Shown here piece by piece: positions 1 through 7,047 of a DNA stretch of 16,198 nt. Below the pieces are notes generated by a model. It had not been told where the DNA came from. It saw nothing but the letters and a program-made list of their open reading frames with translations, and did no database searches. The stretch lies in assembly GCA_019236545.1 (NCBI GenBank), contig JAFAIV010000263.1:1-16198 (forward strand). The letters are read 5' to 3'. The translations under genes and the position numbers were made by a program. The first letter of the stretch is position 1; each line of letters begins with the position of its first letter. Origin of the DNA: Actinomycetota bacterium (GTDB lineage: Bacteria > Actinomycetota > Thermoleophilia > Gaiellales > Gaiellaceae).

Positions 1-506
1 CGACCCGTCTTCGCGTCGAGGGCGAATGCGAAGCCGGTGGCGGCGCCGTACACGACACCGTCCGCGTACGTGACGCCGTTCGGGCCGATGCTCTTCTGGT
101 TGTAATCCCGCCGCCAGAGGACGCGCCCCGTGCGCAGATCGCTCGCCCAGACGTTCGAGTCGAGGTCCTGGAGGTAGACGACGCCGTTCGCGATCGCCGG
201 GTCGGCGGCGAAGGTCCCGTAGATGCTGGACGCCGTCAGCGAGGTCGTCCAAGCGACGCCGAGCTGCGAGACGTTCGCCGCGGTGATCGAGCTCCCGTGC
301 GTCACGCGCGTATTCGCGAGGTCACCGTTCGGGAGCGACCAGTCGGGAGCGGCGGCGGCGGATCCCGCGGTGACGGTGACGGTGCGGGTCGCGGCCGGCG
401 CCGAGTCGCGGCCGACGATCCAGCCGACGAAGCCGACCGGGACGAGCAGCAGCACGAACAGCAGCCAGATCCCCACCTCGAGGAACGCCCCCCGCTTCTT
501 GCTCAT
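1..506 (-). CDS. Membrane-anchored PQQ-binding-like beta-propeller protein (N-terminal part, runs off left edge)
   Basis: Only the first 168 codons lie in the window. The protein opens with MSKKRGAFLEVGIWLLFVLL, a short basic stretch followed by one hydrophobic span (about residues 10-30). It is therefore probably anchored by its N-terminus with the rest outside the membrane. An Ala/Thr/Val-rich linker follows, then WSLPNGDLANTR (about 57-68) and the repeated blade pattern of PQQ dehydrogenase/BamB-like propellers: DPAIANGVVYLQDLDSNVWA, LRTGRVLWRRDY, and GVVYGAATGFAFALDAKTGR. Each blade has a 'G-V-V-Y ... A-L-D-A-x-T-G' signature. Substrate or cofactor cannot be told, as the catalytic blades are outside the window. 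The ATG shares one base with the TGA of the rhomboid gene (TGATG at 504-508), so the two are probably cotranslated. Recognition of the fold is good; the specific function is unknown. Confidence 0.85.
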   Translation of the reverse strand, partial: MSKKRGAFLEVGIWLLFVLLLVPVGFVGWIVGRDSAPAATRTVTVTAGSAAAAPDWSLPNGDLANTRVTHGSSITAANVSQLGVAWTTSLTASSIYGTFAADPAIANGVVYLQDLDSNVWASDLRTGRVLWRRDYNQKSIGPNGVTYADGVVYGAATGFAFALDAKTG

Positions 507-1225
507 CAGAAGGGCAGCAGGGCGCGGGAGTACGACGGCTGGTCGAGGTCGTTGCGCGTGACCGCGCGCCGGTCCAGGAGCGCCTTCGCGACGATCACCC
601 CGAAGACGAACCCGAAGACGTGGGCGAAGAAGGCAACGCCGCCGCCGTTCGCCGCCGCGGACGTGAGCCCGAGGCCGCCCTCCACCAGCTGGTAGAGGAA
701 CCACAGGCCGAGGTAGACGTAGGCGGAGATCGGGACGACCCAGACGAGGACGAGCGTCTTGATGCGCGCGTTCGGGTAGAGGACGATGAACGCGCCCATG
801 ACGGCGGCGATCGCGCCGCTCGCCCCGAGATTCGGGACCTGCGCGCTCGCGGCCGAGCCGAAGAGCAGCGTGATCGCGGTCTGGCCCATCGTCGCCGCGA
901 AGCCGCCCGCGAAGTAGAAGACGAGGTAGCGGAGCCGGCCGAACGCGTCCTCGACGTTCTTCCCGAAGATCGCGAGGAAGAGCATGTTGCCGAGGATGTG
1001 GTCCCAGCTCCCGTGCATGAACATCGACGTGATCCAGGCCACTCCCCACGGCTCCGGCGCCTTGCACGCGTTGTCGACGGCGCACGGGTAGAACGAGGCG
1101 TGGAAGACCGCCGAGTTCAGGTGCGGCAGCTCGTAGAAGATCCAGACCGCGAAGTTCGCGACGATCAGCGAGACGTTGACGAGCGGGAAGCGCCTTGCGC
1201 GGAGTCCGTCCGAGAGAGGAAGCAT
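506..1225 (-). CDS. Rhomboid family intramembrane serine protease
   Basis: This 239-residue protein is a polytopic membrane protease that cleaves transmembrane segments of other membrane proteins. The hallmarks are visible. HGSWDHILGN (71-80) carries the conserved His/Asn of the rhomboid loop and TM2. GASG (134-137) carries the nucleophile Ser136. AHVFGFVFG (201-209) carries the catalytic His202 of the Ser-His dyad. Six or so hydrophobic segments can be picked out, the usual number for the bacterial minimal rhomboid core, with a Cys-containing extracytoplasmic loop near 48-54. The ATG at 1225 is used because the next upstream ATG (1236) is out of frame; no strong Shine-Dalgarno is seen. It overlaps the start of the following propeller gene by one base, suggesting a functional pair. 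Whether the propeller protein, with its single N-terminal span, is a substrate is speculation. Confidence 0.93.
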   Translation of the reverse strand: MLPLSDGLRARRFPLVNVSLIVANFAVWIFYELPHLNSAVFHASFYPCAVDNACKAPEPWGVAWITSMFMHGSWDHILGNMLFLAIFGKNVEDAFGRLRYLVFYFAGGFAATMGQTAITLLFGSAASAQVPNLGASGAIAAVMGAFIVLYPNARIKTLVLVWVVPISAYVYLGLWFLYQLVEGGLGLTSAAANGGGVAFFAHVFGFVFGVIVAKALLDRRAVTRNDLDQPSYSRALLPF

Positions 1226-1243
1226 GGCGCCAGCATCGGGGAC

Positions 1244-1263
1244 GCCTCTGCCACGGCGCTGCC
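1244..1263 (-). repeat. Tandem GGCAG motif upstream of the rhomboid gene, copy A
   Basis: Read on the minus strand this is GGCAGCGCCGTGGCAGAGGC: two GGCAG units 11 bases apart, about one helical turn. It ends 18 bases before the rhomboid ATG. A closely similar 20-mer (18 of 20 identical by eye) lies at 13980-13999, also on the minus strand and also just ahead of a minus-strand gene. It could be a regulator-binding site or a chance similarity in GC-rich DNA. Confidence 0.35.
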
Positions 1264-1265
1264 AT

Positions 1266-1299
1266 CCGCAGGCCCGCCTGCTGCCAGGCGGGCCTGCGG
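1266..1299 (-). terminator. Perfect 15-bp hairpin after the chemotaxis receptor gene
   Basis: The arms at 1266-1280 (CCGCAGGCCCGCCTG) and 1285-1299 pair perfectly around a 4-base loop. The hairpin begins 10 bases beyond the receptor stop codon, the expected place for a transcription terminator. There is no U-tract on the minus strand, as is common for actinobacterial hairpin terminators. Because the hairpin is symmetric, it would also insulate the rhomboid gene from read-through. Confidence 0.7.
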
Positions 1300-1309
1300 G
1301 GCGTTTCGA

Positions 1310-3019
1310 CTAGGCCGACTGCGCGAGCTTGAACTCGTTCACGAGCCGGTCGAGCTCCTCGGCCGTGCGCGCCAGGCTCTCGGCCGACGCCGCGATCTCC
1401 TGCGTCGACGCGGACGTCTGCTGCGTCGAGGCGGAGACCTGCTCGGTCGACGCGGACGACTGCTCCGCGACCGAGGCGACCTCGCCCATGTTCGTGCTCA
1501 TGCGCTCGGACGCGGTCAGGATCGCGTCGATCGAGCCGGCGATCTCCTGGATCCGGGCGTTGACGTCGCCGACCGCGTCGCCGATCTGGACGAAGGCGGT
1601 GCGCGCCTCGTCCACGACCTCGACGCCCTGCTCGGCGAGCTTCGCGCCGTCCTCGACCGTCTCGAGCGTGCCCTGCGTCTCCGACTGGATCTCGCCGATC
1701 AGCTGCGCGATCGAGGCGGCCGCCTGCTGCGACTCCTCGGCGAGCTTCCTGACCTCCTCGGCGACGACGGCGAAGCCGCGGCCCTGCTCGCCTGCGCGGG
1801 CGGCCTCGATCGCGGCGTTGAGCGCGAGGAGGTTCGTCTGGCCGGCGATGCCGGTGATCGTCTCCACGATGCCGCCGATCTGCTCCGACTTGGAGCCGAG
1901 CGCGCGCATCGCCTCGGTCACCGCGGCGGACGACTCGTTGACGGACTGCATCGCCGTCGTCGCCCGCTCCACCGCGGCCATGCCCTCCTCGGACAGGGCG
2001 CGGGCCTGGTCGGCCGCGGACGCGGTCTGCTTCGCGCCCTCGGCGCCGGACCGGGCGGCCTCTACGACCTCCTCGGTCATGTCGCGCGCCTCGCCGACGA
2101 TGTGCACCTGGCGCTCGGCTCCCGCGGCGACGTCGCCGACTGCGCGGGCGATCTCGTCCACGGCGCGGCCGGTCTCCTGCGAGGTCGAGGCCATCTGCTG
2201 CGACGCGCCGGCGATCGTGCCGGCAGTCGTCGAGAGCCGGCCGACGATGTCGCGGATGTTCTCGATCATCGTCTGGACGGCCGCCGCCATCGCGCCGATC
2301 TCGTCCTTCGAGTCGACGTCGACGTCGACCGTCAGGTCGCCGCTGGCGGCGGTCTCGGCGGCGCGCTGCACCTTCACGAGCGGCCGTCGGATCGTGCGCG
2401 CGATCAGGAACGCGAGCCCTGCGGCGAGCAGGACCGCGATGCCGCCGACGATCAGGGAGAGCAGCTGCGTCGAGGAGCGGGTCGAGTCGAACGTGGCGAT
2501 CTTGCCGGTGACCTCCTGGTGCGCCTGGCTCTCGTAGCCGATGATCGCGGCCTTGAGCTTGTTGTACGCCGGCACCGACTGGCCCCAGCCGAGGTTGACC
2601 GCGGCCTTGTAGTCGTGGCGCTGGACGGCCGCCCACTCGAGCGAGTCCGCCCTGAGCCAGTTGTCGAACTTGGCCGAGACCACTGCGATCGAGGCCCGGT
2701 CCTGGTCGTCCGTGGAGAGGGAGTTCAGCTTCGTGAGCTCGGTGCGGACGACATCCGTGCTCTTCACGAAGCCGGCGCGGCTCGCGCCGTGGTCGAGGAG
2801 GTACGTCGTCTCCCAGGCGAGCGAGGTGGCGACGTCGAACTTGATCTCGGCCGCCGTGTTGTACTTCGGCGTCGAGATGTCGGTGATGCTGTGCGCCGCC
2901 GACGAGAGCGTCCCGAACCCGCGGATCGACAGGGCGACCACGGTGATCAGCAATGCGACGACGAGCCCGAAGCTGAAGTACAGCTTCCGGGAGATGGGCA
3001 GGCTCCTGAGAAAGGTCAT
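1310..3019 (-). CDS. Methyl-accepting chemotaxis protein (4-helix-bundle sensor, HAMP, signalling domain)
   Basis: A 569-residue transmembrane chemoreceptor. Order of parts: cytoplasmic MTFLRSLPISRKL, TM1 about 14-33, an extracytoplasmic helical ligand domain about 35-185 of the 4HB_MCP type, TM2 about 187-208, HAMP about 209-262, then a long coiled-coil signalling domain. The highly conserved hairpin tip is at about 381-428, with QTNLLALNAAIEAARAGE (394-411), GRGFAVVAEEVRKLAEES following, and Glu/Gln pairs typical of methylation sites on both arms. The tip couples to CheA/CheW. No C-terminal CheR-binding pentapeptide is present. I place the start at the ATG at 3019. An in-frame reading from 3154 adds a non-membrane, low-quality extension that would overlap the divergent gene, and an ATG at 3055 is a possible alternative. 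No che genes are adjacent, so it is an orphan receptor serving a distant array. Confidence 0.93.
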   Translation of the reverse strand: MTFLRSLPISRKLYFSFGLVVALLITVVALSIRGFGTLSSAAHSITDISTPKYNTAAEIKFDVATSLAWETTYLLDHGASRAGFVKSTDVVRTELTKLNSLSTDDQDRASIAVVSAKFDNWLRADSLEWAAVQRHDYKAAVNLGWGQSVPAYNKLKAAIIGYESQAHQEVTGKIATFDSTRSSTQLLSLIVGGIAVLLAAGLAFLIARTIRRPLVKVQRAAETAASGDLTVDVDVDSKDEIGAMAAAVQTMIENIRDIVGRLSTTAGTIAGASQQMASTSQETGRAVDEIARAVGDVAAGAERQVHIVGEARDMTEEVVEAARSGAEGAKQTASAADQARALSEEGMAAVERATTAMQSVNESSAAVTEAMRALGSKSEQIGGIVETITGIAGQTNLLALNAAIEAARAGEQGRGFAVVAEEVRKLAEESQQAAASIAQLIGEIQSETQGTLETVEDGAKLAEQGVEVVDEARTAFVQIGDAVGDVNARIQEIAGSIDAILTASERMSTNMGEVASVAEQSSASTEQVSASTQQTSASTQEIAASAESLARTAEELDRLVNEFKLAQSA

Positions 3020-3097
3020 GGGCCGGTGTTCGGGTCTCGTTAAGCCCTCATGCATGGCAAGTAGTCGCCATTCGGCGCTGGCACACTGGGGCGCCTC

Positions 3098-3748
3098 GTG
3101 CTGAAGCTCGCCCTCGCCCTGCCGCTCGCACTCCTCTCCGTGCAGGCATTTCACGCCTCGTCACAGCCGCTGACGCCGACGGTGAAGGAGCAGATCATCG
3201 CCAGCGACCACTGGCGGCCGAACTGCCCGGTGCCGCTCTCCGGGCTCCGGCTCGTCTCGCTGACGTACTGGGGCTGGGATGGGAAGCCGCACACCGGGCG
3301 GCTCGTCGTCAATGCCCGCGTCGTGCCGCAGGTCGAGACGATCTTCCGGAAGCTCTACGCGATGCGCTTCCCGATCCGGCACATGCTCCCGTCGGACACG
3401 TACGGCCGGGCCGGCCAGCTCCCGCGGGACGGCGACGTCACGGCGTCGATGGAGTGCCGCCAGGCGGTCGCCTCGCCCTGCAACGGCTACAAGGTCACCG
3501 GCACAGGCCACTGGTCGATGCACGCATACGGCGAGGCGATCGACCTCAACCCGGTCGAGAACCCGTACGTCGGCTGCGGCATGACGCGCGACAAGACCGC
3601 GCTGTCGTACCTCGACCGCTCACGCGTGCGGAAGGGGATGGTCACGCCCGCCGTCGTCGCGGTATTCCGCTCCGTGGGCTGGGGCTGGGGCGGCTCCTGG
3701 ACCGGGAGCACGAAGGACTACATGCACTTCTCGGTCAACGGCCACTAG
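3098..3748 (+). CDS. Secreted M15-family D-alanyl-D-alanine carboxypeptidase-like peptidase
   Basis: This 216-residue protein begins at a GTG and opens with a hydrophobic signal peptide (MLKLALALPLALLSVQAFHA, residues 1-20), so it acts outside the membrane, probably on peptidoglycan stems. The zinc site of the VanY/M15 family is visible: HWSMHAYGEAIDLNP (138-152) gives His142 and Asp149, and DYMHF (207-211) gives the third ligand, His210. The conserved 'RDGDVTASMEC' segment (110-120) and the Cys pair Cys128/Cys160 fit the extracellular M15C-like subgroup. The 78-base gap to the chemoreceptor start must hold both divergent promoters, and I see no clear -35/-10 pair in it. Its TAG stop overlaps that of the convergent propeller gene in a single CTAG. 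Peptidase activity is well supported by motifs; the exact bond cleaved is inferred. Confidence 0.88.
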   Translation: MLKLALALPLALLSVQAFHASSQPLTPTVKEQIIASDHWRPNCPVPLSGLRLVSLTYWGWDGKPHTGRLVVNARVVPQVETIFRKLYAMRFPIRHMLPSDTYGRAGQLPRDGDVTASMECRQAVASPCNGYKVTGTGHWSMHAYGEAIDLNPVENPYVGCGMTRDKTALSYLDRSRVRKGMVTPAVVAVFRSVGWGWGGSWTGSTKDYMHFSVNGH

Positions 3749-4758
3749 GCCGCGGCCGGAGGCAGCACGACGACCTGCCCGTGCCCGGCCGAGCCGCCGA
3801 GCGCGAGGTAGGCGATCGCGTCCTGCGAGATCTGGACGTCCACCATGCGCGCGCCGGCGGGCGCCCGCGCGAGGATCGTGTCCGTGCCGCTGTCCAGGCG
3901 CAGCGCGTGCACGGCGTTCCCGGCGATGTAGACGAGGAGGTTCGCGGGGACGTACGCGTCGAGGAGCGGCAGCGCGCCGGGGGCGATGGGCCACGATCGG
4001 ATCAGCGTCCCGTCGAGGCCGCGGACGTCGATCTGCGGCTTGTCGCTGCGCAGGACGAAGACCTGGCCGCCGTCGAGCGCCGCGGTGGCCGCGTGCGCGT
4101 CCGCGACGCGGCCGTAGCGCGCGCCGTGCGCGTGCCACATCGCGATCGACCCGTCGGCGCCGACGGAGACGATGTGCTCGTCGTGGTCGAGGCCGGTCGC
4201 GATCACCGGTCCCTGCGCCGCCCAGAGCTCCTTGTTGTTGCCGCTGACGACGCCGCCGAGCTCGGTGCCGTCCGGGAGCAGCCCGTAGTCGGCGAAGAGG
4301 CGGAGGTAGAACTGGCCGACGACCGGCCCGAAGAACGGCCCGTTGCCGCCGATGTTCTGCACCTGCTTGAGCACGGTCTCGCCGCCCTTCGCGTCGCCCT
4401 TCACGGCCTCGGCCGAGGAGCCGTTCTCGACGATCCAGAGCGCCTTGTCGAGCGAGTTCGAGATGATCCGCGCGCCCATCCCGGGCCGCACCCAGAAGTG
4501 GCCGCCGAACTGGCACGTCGGCCCGTTCCCGGCCGTGAGCGCGTTCCCGTGCGGCGACGGCTCGTTGACGACGATCACGAGCGGGCAGCCGCTCCCGATC
4601 GGGTCCTCCGCGAGTGCGAGGATGTCCTGGTCGAGCGAGAACGCGACGATCCGGTGGCCGACCGACGCCGTGTAGATCGGCGCGATCCGGCCTGCTGCGT
4701 GCGCCGACGTGACGGCGAGCGCAGCGACCGCGACGACGAGGGCGACGCCGCGCCTCAC
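3745..4758 (-). CDS. Secreted propeller-like protein of unknown function
   Basis: A 337-residue protein with a clear signal peptide, MRRGVALVVAVAALAVTSAHA (residues 1-21), and cleavage expected near AHA-AGR. The mature part shows loose repeats of about 40-50 residues that resemble beta-propeller blades, such as RIVAFSLDQDILAL (36-49), HIVSVGADGSIAMWHAHG (195-212), QVFVLRSDKPQIDVRGLDGT (232-251) and AVHALRLDSGT (282-292). I recognise no catalytic motif. The GTG start at 4758 overlaps the TGA of the gene upstream (GTGA, 4755-4758) and is the only start giving a signal peptide; reading further upstream in frame gives Arg-rich nonsense. The gene shares four terminal bases with the convergent peptidase. 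Coupling to the dimethylformamidase-like gene suggests the two secreted proteins work together. The fold is a likely guess and the function is not known. Confidence 0.8.
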   Translation of the reverse strand: MRRGVALVVAVAALAVTSAHAAGRIAPIYTASVGHRIVAFSLDQDILALAEDPIGSGCPLVIVVNEPSPHGNALTAGNGPTCQFGGHFWVRPGMGARIISNSLDKALWIVENGSSAEAVKGDAKGGETVLKQVQNIGGNGPFFGPVVGQFYLRLFADYGLLPDGTELGGVVSGNNKELWAAQGPVIATGLDHDEHIVSVGADGSIAMWHAHGARYGRVADAHAATAALDGGQVFVLRSDKPQIDVRGLDGTLIRSWPIAPGALPLLDAYVPANLLVYIAGNAVHALRLDSGTDTILARAPAGARMVDVQISQDAIAYLALGGSAGHGQVVVLPPAAA

Positions 4759-6431
4759 CGAGCGAAATGCTCCCAGACGTTCAGCGCCACGCGGTCGAGC
4801 GCGTCGCGCTCCGACGCGGGCAGCCCCAGATCTCCGTAGCGCACCGTCTTCATGAATCCCGTGTTCCCCCAGGAGAAGACCTCGCCGCGGCCGGTCCTCG
4901 CGTAGGCGATGTCGATCTGCTGCGGCTTCTTCCATGACGGCTCGTACGGGATCGGCCGCGAGCCGAGCCAGGCGTTCGGGCTCTCCGGGTTCTTCGGCGT
5001 GAAAGGCGGCACCGTCGCCGTCGCGAGGACGACCGTCCCCGGCGGCGAGAGGGCCGGATCGACGGTGTCGACCTCGCCGTCCGCGAGCCCGAACGGGTCG
5101 CCGTCCTTCAGATCGGTGCCCGCGAACGCCCACGGCAGCGCCTCGACCGCGCCCGGCGCGAGGCTGTACAGCGGGCGGATCGAGTGCGGCCAGCAGCAGG
5201 TGCGGAACCCGTTCACCGCCAGCGCGAAGTCAGACCGCGTCGGCGTGCGGTAGCGGTACGACCGCCGCCAGACGTGGTCGCCGACGATCTGTGCCTGGCC
5301 GTAGAACGAGTTCCCCTGCAGGAAGTAGAGGTGCCCGCCGTCGTCGCGGTAGCGCATCACCTTCGCGTAGGTCGCGTCCTCGTAGTACTCGGTGTGGCCC
5401 GCGAAGACGACCTCGGCGTACTTCGCCAGAACCGAGGCGGGGAGGCGGCCGAGCTCGACGTCGGTCACGTGCTGCGCGGTGAGACGGTGGACGGCGAGCC
5501 ACTCCGCGAACGCCGACTGGCTCTGCGGGTTGGGCGGGAGGCCCTCGCCGGACGGGTCCTTGGCGGGCGGCTCAAAGGGGCCGTAGAGCGGGACGACGGG
5601 AGTCCGCGGGTGCGCATACCAGCTGTCGACCTGCCCGTTGCGGTTCCCGTCGAACATGTCGTACGCGCGCCAGGTCAGGTACGGGTAGACGACGAGGGCG
5701 GTGTGCGGCGGCGGGTCGTCGAGCGACCAGTCGGGCTGGTGGACGACGAGCGGGAAGTGCGTCACGTCCGGGCCGGCCTGCGCGCGCAGGAGCCAGACCC
5801 CGCCGTGCGGGACGTCCGGCACGCGGTACAGCGACTCGCCGTTCCCGACCCGGGTCGCGCCGATGCCGACGCCGTCGACGTCGTCCGAGGGGACGAGGTC
5901 GAGCGTGACCTTGCCGGCATGGTCGGTGTCGACGTTCACCGGCACGTCCTCGCCGGCCGAGACGCCGACGGCCGTGCGCGCGTAGAGCGAGATCAGGCGC
6001 AGGTGCGCGAGCACGGCATCGCGCGAGCAGGCGCCGGTGCGCGGGTCGCAGACGCGCAGGACGTACGAGCCGGTCGGGTAGCGCGTGCCGCCGCTCTGGA
6101 GGCCGTTCCAGCGGACGGTGGTCGTCCTGCCGCGGGCGGGCGGGAGCGGCAGGAGGGTCGGGTTGCGGGAGTCCGGGTTGAGGCGGAGCGCGAGCTGCTC
6201 GCCCGGCGTCGTCCGCACCCGGATCGTGACGACGTCGTCGCGGCCGTCGCCGTCGGGCGAGAAGGTGACGCGCCGGAAGCCGCCGCCGACGGTGTCCGAG
6301 GCGACGTGGGCCGGTCCCGCCGCCAGCAGGACGGGCGCGAACGGCGTCGGCGAGCCCGCCGCGGAGGACGCGAGGACGAGTGAGAGCGCCGCCGCCGCCG
6401 GCACGAGCGAGAGGGCGGTCGTGCGCCGCAT
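4755..6431 (-). CDS. Secreted protein with N,N-dimethylformamidase beta-subunit-like C-terminal region
   Basis: A 558-residue exported protein. The signal peptide covers about 1-26 (MRRTTALSLVPAAAALSLVL then ASSAAG). Next comes FSPDGDGRDD (57-66), the Asp-rich calcium-type loop of FlgD/gliding-motility Ig-like domains, followed by the typical 'V-R-W-N-G ... Y-P-T-G-S-Y-V-L-R-V' strand pattern (106-127). After a second beta-rich segment, the region from about 245 to the end resembles the C-terminal domain of N,N-dimethylformamidase large subunits: YPYLTWRAYDMFDGN (249-263), VVFAGHTEYYED (341-352) and GGHLYFLQGNSFYG (365-378). In the true enzyme that domain holds the active site, but family proteins are mostly uncharacterised and amide hydrolysis is not shown here. 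It starts 33 bases after the universal stress gene and overlaps the next gene by four bases. Confidence 0.78.
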   Translation of the reverse strand: MRRTTALSLVPAAAALSLVLASSAAGSPTPFAPVLLAAGPAHVASDTVGGGFRRVTFSPDGDGRDDVVTIRVRTTPGEQLALRLNPDSRNPTLLPLPPARGRTTTVRWNGLQSGGTRYPTGSYVLRVCDPRTGACSRDAVLAHLRLISLYARTAVGVSAGEDVPVNVDTDHAGKVTLDLVPSDDVDGVGIGATRVGNGESLYRVPDVPHGGVWLLRAQAGPDVTHFPLVVHQPDWSLDDPPPHTALVVYPYLTWRAYDMFDGNRNGQVDSWYAHPRTPVVPLYGPFEPPAKDPSGEGLPPNPQSQSAFAEWLAVHRLTAQHVTDVELGRLPASVLAKYAEVVFAGHTEYYEDATYAKVMRYRDDGGHLYFLQGNSFYGQAQIVGDHVWRRSYRYRTPTRSDFALAVNGFRTCCWPHSIRPLYSLAPGAVEALPWAFAGTDLKDGDPFGLADGEVDTVDPALSPPGTVVLATATVPPFTPKNPESPNAWLGSRPIPYEPSWKKPQQIDIAYARTGRGEVFSWGNTGFMKTVRYGDLGLPASERDALDRVALNVWEHFAR

Positions 6432-6464
6432 TCCGGCGCACGATAGCCCTCCGACCCGTCGGCG

Positions 6465-6926
6465 CTACGCGACTGCCGCGCCCTCGGGCTCCGGCGCCGG
6501 AACCGCGCGCGGTGGCGGCACGACGAGCACGGGGGAGTGCGCGTAGTGCGTCAGCCCGCGGGCGACACTGCCGAGCAGCGCGGCCGCGATGCCGCTGTGG
6601 CCGTGCGTCCCGACCACGATCAGGTCGGCGCCGACGTCCTCGGCGGCGTGCGCGATCAGCAGCGGGATGTCGCTGCCGCCGGAGCGGATCTCCAGCTCGG
6701 CGTCGAAGCCTGCCGCGCGCAGATCCTCGACCTGCTTCTCGATCTTGCCGCGGATGTCGGGCTCGTCCGCGAGCATCGGTGCGCCGCCGAAGCGGCCGCG
6801 GAGCAGCTCGTTCGCGTGCACGGCCACGATCTTGGAGTGGTGCGTGCGCGCGAGCGACTTGACGGTCTCGAGCGCGCGGTCCGCGAGCTCCGAGCCGTCG
6901 GTTGCCCAGGCGATCGTCTCGAACAT
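6465..6926 (-). CDS. Universal stress protein (UspA family, ATP-binding type)
   Basis: A single-domain 153-residue UspA-fold protein of usual family length. It begins METI-like (MFETIAWATDGSELADRALE) and carries the nucleotide-binding signature G-2x-G-9x-G-S as G106-THG109 through G119-S120, after the beta-strand DLIVVGTHGHSG (101-112). ATP binding and a soluble stress/persistence role are therefore expected. The start at 6926 is chosen over a possible in-frame ATG 30 bases upstream because a strong GAGGAGG lies 8 bases before it and homologues begin at this point. An Ala/Pro tail (about 137-153) is atypical but short. It leads a likely three-gene minus-strand run with the secreted dimethylformamidase-like and propeller-like genes. 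Confidence 0.93.
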   Translation of the reverse strand: MFETIAWATDGSELADRALETVKSLARTHHSKIVAVHANELLRGRFGGAPMLADEPDIRGKIEKQVEDLRAAGFDAELEIRSGGSDIPLLIAHAAEDVGADLIVVGTHGHSGIAAALLGSVARGLTHYAHSPVLVVPPPRAVPAPEPEGAAVA

Positions 6927-6934
6927 GTCGTTTT

Positions 6935-6941
6935 CCTCCTC
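6935..6941 (-). promoter_or_regulatory. Ribosome binding site of the universal stress gene
   Basis: GAGGAGG on the minus strand, 8 bases before the ATG at 6926. This decides the start codon, ruling against the in-frame ATG at 6956, which lies upstream of this site. Confidence 0.8.
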
Positions 6942-7002
6942 GGTCAATCCGTGCACCGAGGATGCGGCGCGGCCGCCTGGGCGGCATCCGTCGCAGCCCC
7001 GA

Positions 7003-7033
7003 TCGCGCGGGCCGGAACTACCGACCCGCGCGA
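7003..7033 (-). terminator. GC-rich hairpin after the permease gene
   Basis: TCGCGCGGG at 7003-7011 pairs perfectly with 7025-7033. After one mismatch, a further 3-bp stem (7013-7015 with 7021-7023) closes a 5-base loop. It starts 14 bases past the permease stop and has no U-tract. A second, smaller hairpin (GCCGCC/GGCGGC at 6972-6985) follows before the universal stress gene, so this 91-base gap may hold tandem terminators. Confidence 0.65.
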
Positions 7034-7047
7034 CCGGGAGAACCCCT

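Noticed and set aside
620..3043. Plus-strand open frame of 807 codons over the rhomboid and chemoreceptor genes
   Set aside because: Arg/Asp/Leu-rich low-complexity product with no family features. It is the complement of two well-recognised minus-strand genes and arises from GC-rich third positions.
3054..3071. Short inverted repeat ATGGC/GCCAT in the chemoreceptor-peptidase gap as operator or riboswitch
   Set aside because: Only five base pairs, and no match to a cyclic-di-GMP riboswitch core or to a flagellar sigma-factor promoter could be made out.
3020..3154. N-terminal extension of the chemoreceptor to 3154
   Set aside because: The extra 45 residues are hydrophilic, overlap the signal peptide of the divergent peptidase and precede the standard receptor start MTFLRSLPISRKL.
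4759..5133. N-terminal extension of the secreted propeller-like protein to 5133
   Set aside because: It is out-of-frame shadow of the dimethylformamidase-like gene; the GTG at 4758 gives a proper signal peptide and a GTGA coupling.
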